This document shows, piece by piece, positions 60,540-64,000 of a DNA stretch of 64,000 nt. The translations under genes and the position numbers were made by a program. The stretch is from WJMT01 sp964445575 (GTDB taxonomy: Bacteria; Acidobacteriota; Aminicenantia; Aminicenantales; Aminicenantaceae), in the NCBI GenBank assembly GCA_964445575.1, contig CAYULB010000001.1, positions 142,316 through 206,315 on the forward strand, read 5' to 3'. The notes below the pieces were generated by a model. That model had not been told where the DNA came from, did no database searches, and saw nothing but the letters and a program-made list of their open reading frames with translations. Within the stretch, counting starts at the first letter, position 1. Each line of letters starts with the position of its first letter.

Positions 60540-60950
60540 TCATGCATTTTTTTTATTGAAAAAATACTGAATTTCCCATTCAGCGGTTTCGGGTGAGTCC
60601 GAACCATGGGTGGCATTTCGTTCTATGGAGAATCCGTATTTGTGGCGGAGTGTACCTGGTTCAGCCAAGGCTGGGTCTGTCACTCCCATGACCTGGCGCC
60701 ATTTTTTTATGGCGTTTTCTCTCTCCAGAACCATGAGAATGATTTTTCCAGAAGACATAAAGTTGGTCAGGCTGTTAAAAAAGGGTTTTTCTTTGTGCAC
60801 CACATAAAAACCTTCAGCTTCTTCTTTGCTGAGAAGAGTCATTTTCAACTCATTTATTTCAAAGCCTTCCTGTTCGATTCGGTGGACGATACTGCCGATG
60901 TGCTTTTTTTTTACAGCATCGGGTTTGATGATAGCCAGTGTTTTTTCCAT
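60540..60950 (-). CDS. ndk: Nucleoside diphosphate kinase
   Basis: 136 residues, the normal length. It transfers the gamma-phosphate between nucleoside triphosphates and diphosphates. KTLAIIKPDAV at the N-terminus and the phospho-histidine H115 in ERNATHGSDSPETA are diagnostic; YGFSIERNATHGSD is fully conserved in style. AAGGAG lies 8 nt before the ATG, and a good promoter lies at 60978-61007. Confidence 0.96.
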   Translation of the reverse strand: MEKTLAIIKPDAVKKKHIGSIVHRIEQEGFEINELKMTLLSKEEAEGFYVVHKEKPFFNSLTNFMSSGKIILMVLERENAIKKWRQVMGVTDPALAEPGTLRHKYGFSIERNATHGSDSPETAEWEIQYFFNKKNA

Positions 60951-60977
60951 TTAGGGACTCCTTTTTGAATTAGGAAA

Positions 60978-61007
60978 ATTATATTAAGATTAAGATATAT
61001 ATATCAA
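60978..61007 (-). promoter_or_regulatory. Candidate sigma-70 promoter of ndk
   Basis: On the minus strand TTGATA (61007-61002), an 18-nt A/T-rich spacer and a perfect TATAAT (60983-60978), about 28 nt upstream of the ndk start codon. Confidence 0.6.
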
Positions 61008-61044
61008 ACTTGGCTTTAAATCAAATCTGATTTTGCTCTGGTTC

Positions 61045-61593
61045 TCAGTCTTCTCTGCACGGGATCCAGATTTCAGTCCTTAATTTTTGAGGGGGGGTAT
61101 CTGGAGAAGGCATATTCAAATATTGGCCAAGAATCGGGCCGTCCTGAACATATCTGTGGGCTTCCATCCAATCCAGCATCTCTAAGATGGTGTCTCCTGT
61201 GGTTTCGTAAGATCCTACGTGCACGGCCTGAGCTACCAAAGGATAATCCCATACTCTTTTCATGAGCGGGGCTTGCGGTTCAGAATGTGGAGAAATGGGA
61301 AATCCCACTTCCCACTCCAACTCAGATTCCTGGGTGTCTAGGGACATGTTCTGGTATATGGAAATGGGGGGTCCCTGAGGAGTGATGTTTTGGTTCTGCA
61401 TATGGTTTATCAGTTCGGTTATCACGGCATCTATTTCAGAGTAAGGACCTTTGTGGGTCAGACTGCAGAAGGCAAAAGGGGTGACGTTCATGATAGTGAC
61501 TTTTACATCCCCTCCAGGCGCGGGTGAAGAGGAAAAGGTGAATGATGTGAGAAAGAATGAAATGAGTACTGACAATAAGATTGTATTTTTCAT
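61045..61593 (-). CDS. Exported GyrI-like/effector-binding domain protein
   Basis: 182 residues from the ATG at 61593 (AAGGAGG about 8 nt upstream). Signal peptide ILLSVLISFFLTSFTFSS, then a GyrI-like small-molecule-binding domain: VTPFAFCSLTHKGPYSEIDAVITEL, an EWEVGFPI strand and VAQAVHVGSYETTGDTILEMLDWMEAH, ending with RTEIWIP. This domain is normally the ligand-binding part of AraC/MerR regulators; here it is exported without a DNA-binding domain. Confidence 0.75.
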   Translation of the reverse strand: MKNTILLSVLISFFLTSFTFSSSPAPGGDVKVTIMNVTPFAFCSLTHKGPYSEIDAVITELINHMQNQNITPQGPPISIYQNMSLDTQESELEWEVGFPISPHSEPQAPLMKRVWDYPLVAQAVHVGSYETTGDTILEMLDWMEAHRYVQDGPILGQYLNMPSPDTPPQKLRTEIWIPCRED

Positions 61594-61678
61594 AAAAAAC
61601 CCTCCTTGTTTATTTTCAAACAAATTCTTTTCTTATTTTAATAGGAGGAGATTTTGAATTCAATGGTTTTTGATTCAT

Positions 61679-62344
61679 TCAGACCAGGTCTCTGTGGTAT
61701 CTGGAATAAAGGGTGCTCACGGGATTGTGACCTGTAAACCGGTCTTTGACAATAAGGGTGGTCACAGGGGCTCGGCAGTGTTTGGTGAACAGCATGTCGT
61801 GACCGATACAGAGTCCCACAATAATATTAAAGTCTGTATCGAGACGGTTTAAAATCTCAGCTTGGAGGATAGGATTGCAGGAGGCTTCAAAGTCTTCCGA
61901 AGCTCTGATCTTTTCTTCTGCTGGAACTCCCATCTCAGTTTTATCCAATGCACCGCAGCTGCATACGACAGAGCATACCCGGAGGCCGTGACTCTCAAGA
62001 ATTTTGGATGCTCTTTTAGCTTCTTCTGCCAAACCAATGCAGAAGGCCATTCCTAATTTATCAGCGCCGATTTTTTCAGCAAACTCAGAGATTTCTCTGA
62101 TTCTCGGCCGCACAGGAATTATTTTTCCCGTGCTTCGGGCTGAGTGTTCATCATAAGCTTCCTTTTCTGTGACGGCAGCCATGTGAAAGAAATTCTGGAT
62201 GTTTTTCTCTTTGTATTTCTCTGGGGTATTTTTTATCAATGACCTGAAGTGGAGCATGGGACAAAAATCAGGAAGCTCATTTCGATCAGTTATTCCCTGA
62301 TAGCAGAATTTCTGAGGGCATTTGGCGCATCTTGGTTCTTTCAT
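61679..62344 (-). CDS. DUF1847-like putative metal-binding protein
   Basis: 221 residues with many cysteines. The N-terminal CAKCPQKFCYQG, a C-P-M at ~28, AFCIGLAEEAKRASKILE, VCSVVCSCGALDK and CNPILQAEILN form the pattern I associate with the predicted metal-binding family DUF1847. Function unknown; metal or corrinoid-related binding is plausible. Its AGGAG ribosome binding site (6 nt before the ATG) lies at the worn outer end of repeat copy J. Confidence 0.75.
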   Translation of the reverse strand: MKEPRCAKCPQKFCYQGITDRNELPDFCPMLHFRSLIKNTPEKYKEKNIQNFFHMAAVTEKEAYDEHSARSTGKIIPVRPRIREISEFAEKIGADKLGMAFCIGLAEEAKRASKILESHGLRVCSVVCSCGALDKTEMGVPAEEKIRASEDFEASCNPILQAEILNRLDTDFNIIVGLCIGHDMLFTKHCRAPVTTLIVKDRFTGHNPVSTLYSRYHRDLV

Positions 62345-62352
62345 TATGAACT

Positions 62353-62455
62353 CCTATTCATAAAAAAATGGCGATGTCTTTATTATTATTTTCATTTCAG
62401 CGATATGCAAGCTTTTATCAAGAACATTGACTTGAACATTTTTCCTGGTTTTATT
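62353..62455 (+). mobile_element. Half-length repeat, copy J
   Basis: Begins CCTATTCATAAAAAAATGGCG and follows the left module of the family (GCGATATGCAAGCTTTTATC) for roughly 100 bases, then degenerates. The outermost bases of the left end are altered. Confidence 0.6.
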
Positions 62456-62517
62456 ATTCATTCTATCATGGGATGAGAATGATTTAACCTAAATAGTTGT
62501 TAGAAGAATCTAAAGAG

Positions 62518-62550
62518 TTGACTTTATTTTCTGGCCGGAAATAATATAAT
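62518..62550 (+). promoter_or_regulatory. Candidate promoter for the lipoprotein gene
   Basis: TTGACT (62518-62523) followed by TAATAT (62542-62547, 18-nt spacer) or TATAAT (62545-62550, 21-nt spacer). The start codon at 62616 has GAGGGGAT upstream. Confidence 0.4.
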
Positions 62551-62615
62551 AATAAAAAGTTATAAGATTCGTGATGAAAAGGCAAATGAACAGGAAATTT
62601 ATTTGAGGGGATAAA

Positions 62616-63329
62616 ATGAAACTAAGAATTGTATCATTTATGATGACTTTAGCGTTTGTTTTTACAGGCTGTTATCAAGGATATGTCCAATTTGTGCCTC
62701 CTGAACCGGAAATTGTTTGCACGCCTAGGTTAGAGGAATTTATGAAAAAGAACCCATCTCCAAAAATCGTGTTGAGGGTTCCGAATCCCCAGTTGGTGGC
62801 CACTGAGTCAGGACGCAATGATTTTCTCTATGCTGGGATCGAGGAGGAATTTATAAATGCAGGATTTCAAGTCAGCGATAGAGCTCTTTTTGAGGAAGTC
62901 CTGAGCAGGACAGATGGCAAGATGGACTATTTAGAAATCAGCCGAAGAACAAACACGGATATGATATTAGAGCTGGTTAAATTAGATACAGGGATTTCTT
63001 ATAAAACCAATAAAATATATACCCATGAGGGAGAGGAAAGGATTTTACCCCCCAGCGAATCGGTTAAAGTGTCTGGAGCTAAAATTACATTTAAAGTCAT
63101 TCTGATTGAGAAAAATGAATTAGCTGGAAGTTTTACTTTTCACTATGCTCCGTGTCCAGATGGCTGTTCTGTTGAAGTTTCACCTAATGGAGCTTATTTA
63201 AAAGAGGAACCAACTCCTTACCAGGGGATTTCTTATCAAACAGTTGAGATAGATGAACTGGAAGAGTTTGTAAAAAGTGCTGCCAGACAGCTTATCTTTC
63301 ATCTGGAATCGCTGAGGGAACAAAGTTAA
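62616..63329 (+). CDS. Lipoprotein with a CsgG-like fold pattern, function unknown
   Basis: 237 residues. Lipoprotein signal with lipobox in VFTGCYQG. The mature part shows IVLRVPNPQLVA, IEEEFINAGFQVSDRALFEEVL and EISRRTNTDMILELVK, a strand-helix pattern reminiscent of CsgG/FlgO-type lipoproteins; the match is structural guesswork. Two cysteines are close together in APCPDGCSVEV. It overlaps the convergent flavodoxin-like gene by 4 bp. Confidence 0.6.
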   Translation: MKLRIVSFMMTLAFVFTGCYQGYVQFVPPEPEIVCTPRLEEFMKKNPSPKIVLRVPNPQLVATESGRNDFLYAGIEEEFINAGFQVSDRALFEEVLSRTDGKMDYLEISRRTNTDMILELVKLDTGISYKTNKIYTHEGEERILPPSESVKVSGAKITFKVILIEKNELAGSFTFHYAPCPDGCSVEVSPNGAYLKEEPTPYQGISYQTVEIDELEEFVKSAARQLIFHLESLREQS

Positions 63330-63919
63330 GTCAGCGCTGAATCCTTTGCTGCTGAAACCATGGTTTTCCCTAAATCATAAGCCCTATCCAAAAATTCAGG
63401 GTGTTTTTTAACTTCGCCCTTTTGTTCCAGTCCCGGACAAAAAAGCTCGCCGGTGTACCGAACCTTTATAACCTGGAATAAATTCCGGACAACAGCTTTG
63501 GCGTTTTGAAAAAAATCTATTCTGTTGGCAGCAGATGTGCAGATGAACGCTCCTTCTTTTCTTTGGGTGAAGAGGTCTTTTTTTAGGATGTTTTTAGAAA
63601 TCCATACACACTGGAACCGGTCGATCATAAGTTTGGTTTGTGCGGAGAGACTGCCGAAAAAAATTGGGGAGGCAATGATAATTCCCTCACACTCTTTCAC
63701 TTTTTTATAGATAATCTTCATATCATCATCTAGGGGAGACAAGCCTTCTTGGTTGACCTTATAGTACTCTTCTTCCTGAGGGAGTGTGATGTCCAATTGG
63801 TTCAGGAAGATTTTTTCAGTTTTCCACCCCATGTCTTGCGCTGCCTCGAGAGATTTATCCAAAAGAATATCTGTATTTCCTTTGATCCGGGGACTTCCGT
63901 TTATCCCTAATATTTTCAT
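63326..63919 (-). CDS. Flavodoxin-fold NAD(P)H-dependent oxidoreductase
   Basis: 197 residues. GINGSPRIKGNTDILLD is the FMN phosphate loop of the NADPH-dependent FMN reductase/iron-sulfur flavoprotein group; IIIASPIFFGSLSAQTKLMIDRFQ is the second FMN-contact stretch. No cysteine cluster motif follows the first loop, so it is probably a simple FMN protein. TAAGGAGAG precedes the ATG. It would transfer electrons between NAD(P)H and an unknown acceptor. Confidence 0.88.
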   Translation of the reverse strand: MKILGINGSPRIKGNTDILLDKSLEAAQDMGWKTEKIFLNQLDITLPQEEEYYKVNQEGLSPLDDDMKIIYKKVKECEGIIIASPIFFGSLSAQTKLMIDRFQCVWISKNILKKDLFTQRKEGAFICTSAANRIDFFQNAKAVVRNLFQVIKVRYTGELFCPGLEQKGEVKKHPEFLDRAYDLGKTMVSAAKDSALT

Positions 63920-64000
63920 CTCTCTCCTTAATAAAATACACTAAAATACAGTACCGTGATACCCGTTCACCTATTTTCTAAACTAGGTTTTTCAAGTCAT

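Noticed and set aside
4077..62455. The interspersed repeats as a CRISPR array
   Set aside because: Copies are about 253 bp, kilobases apart, in both orientations and with target duplications; no short regularly spaced repeats and no cas genes are present.

Overview
The window looks like a draft chromosomal scaffold from a Gram-negative, peptidase-rich bacterium of moderately low G+C. Evidence for an outer membrane is a set of lipobox lipoproteins and three small outer-membrane beta-barrel-like proteins (one present only as a fragment). The mix of secreted peptidases (C1, C69, S9, P1), a VPS10/BNR-repeat protein, CHAT-TPR proteins and many two-component genes is what I would expect from Candidatus Aminicenantes or a related Acidobacteriota lineage. 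That is inference from gene content: there is no rRNA or ribosomal-protein marker here.

Layout. 1-7 kb: the end of a TldD/PmbA peptidase gene, a CysH-type reductase overlapping a threonine-synthase-like PLP enzyme, two small exported or membrane proteins, and a MerR regulator coupled to a B12-binding radical SAM enzyme. 7.2-19.4 kb: a tightly overlapping minus-strand operon with all nine protoporphyrin-route heme enzymes (hemE, N, H, Y, A, C, D, L, B), headed by a sensor kinase and an OmpR-type regulator and containing a stand-alone receiver. Its base composition is visibly richer in G+C than the surroundings. It is bracketed by two copies of one direct repeat (837 bp, and 405 bp after an internal deletion) made of the 3' ends of the radical SAM gene and a convergent beta-barrel gene. 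It therefore looks like an inserted island, with an ABC-exporter pseudogene at its right edge. 20.5-31.5 kb: a papain-like peptidase, a transporter, a C69 dipeptidase with an amino-acid racemase, an oligopeptidase B lipoprotein and a receiver-PAS-PAS protein. 31.5-42.5 kb: a propeller-transglutaminase with a beta-barrel protein, a VPS10/BNR protein, an APC permease, a MATE exporter, a histidine kinase and several gene remnants. 43-49.3 kb: a solute-binding protein, kinase and NtrC-type regulator, followed by a candidate sigma-54 promoter and a receiver, a Fis-type HTH protein and a lipoprotein. 51.2-58.9 kb: two TPR-CHAT proteases around an ECF-like sigma factor and a zinc-finger anti-sigma factor, plus a small secreted protein. 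59-64 kb: a Na+/solute symporter, ndk and small proteins.

A family of non-coding mobile repeats runs through the scaffold. The canonical length is 253 bp, with terminal inverted repeats starting CCTG and mostly 4-bp target duplications. Four nearly full-length copies (three of exactly 253 bp), one copy split by the assembly gap, and several half-length, variant or remnant copies are present. The 100-N gap lies inside one copy. Its two edges overlap by 55 identical bases, so the gap is probably not a real gap.

The best candidates for under-described biology are the CHAT/sigma/anti-sigma locus, which could be a proteolytic switch for sigma-factor release, and the repeat-bracketed, self-contained heme island.
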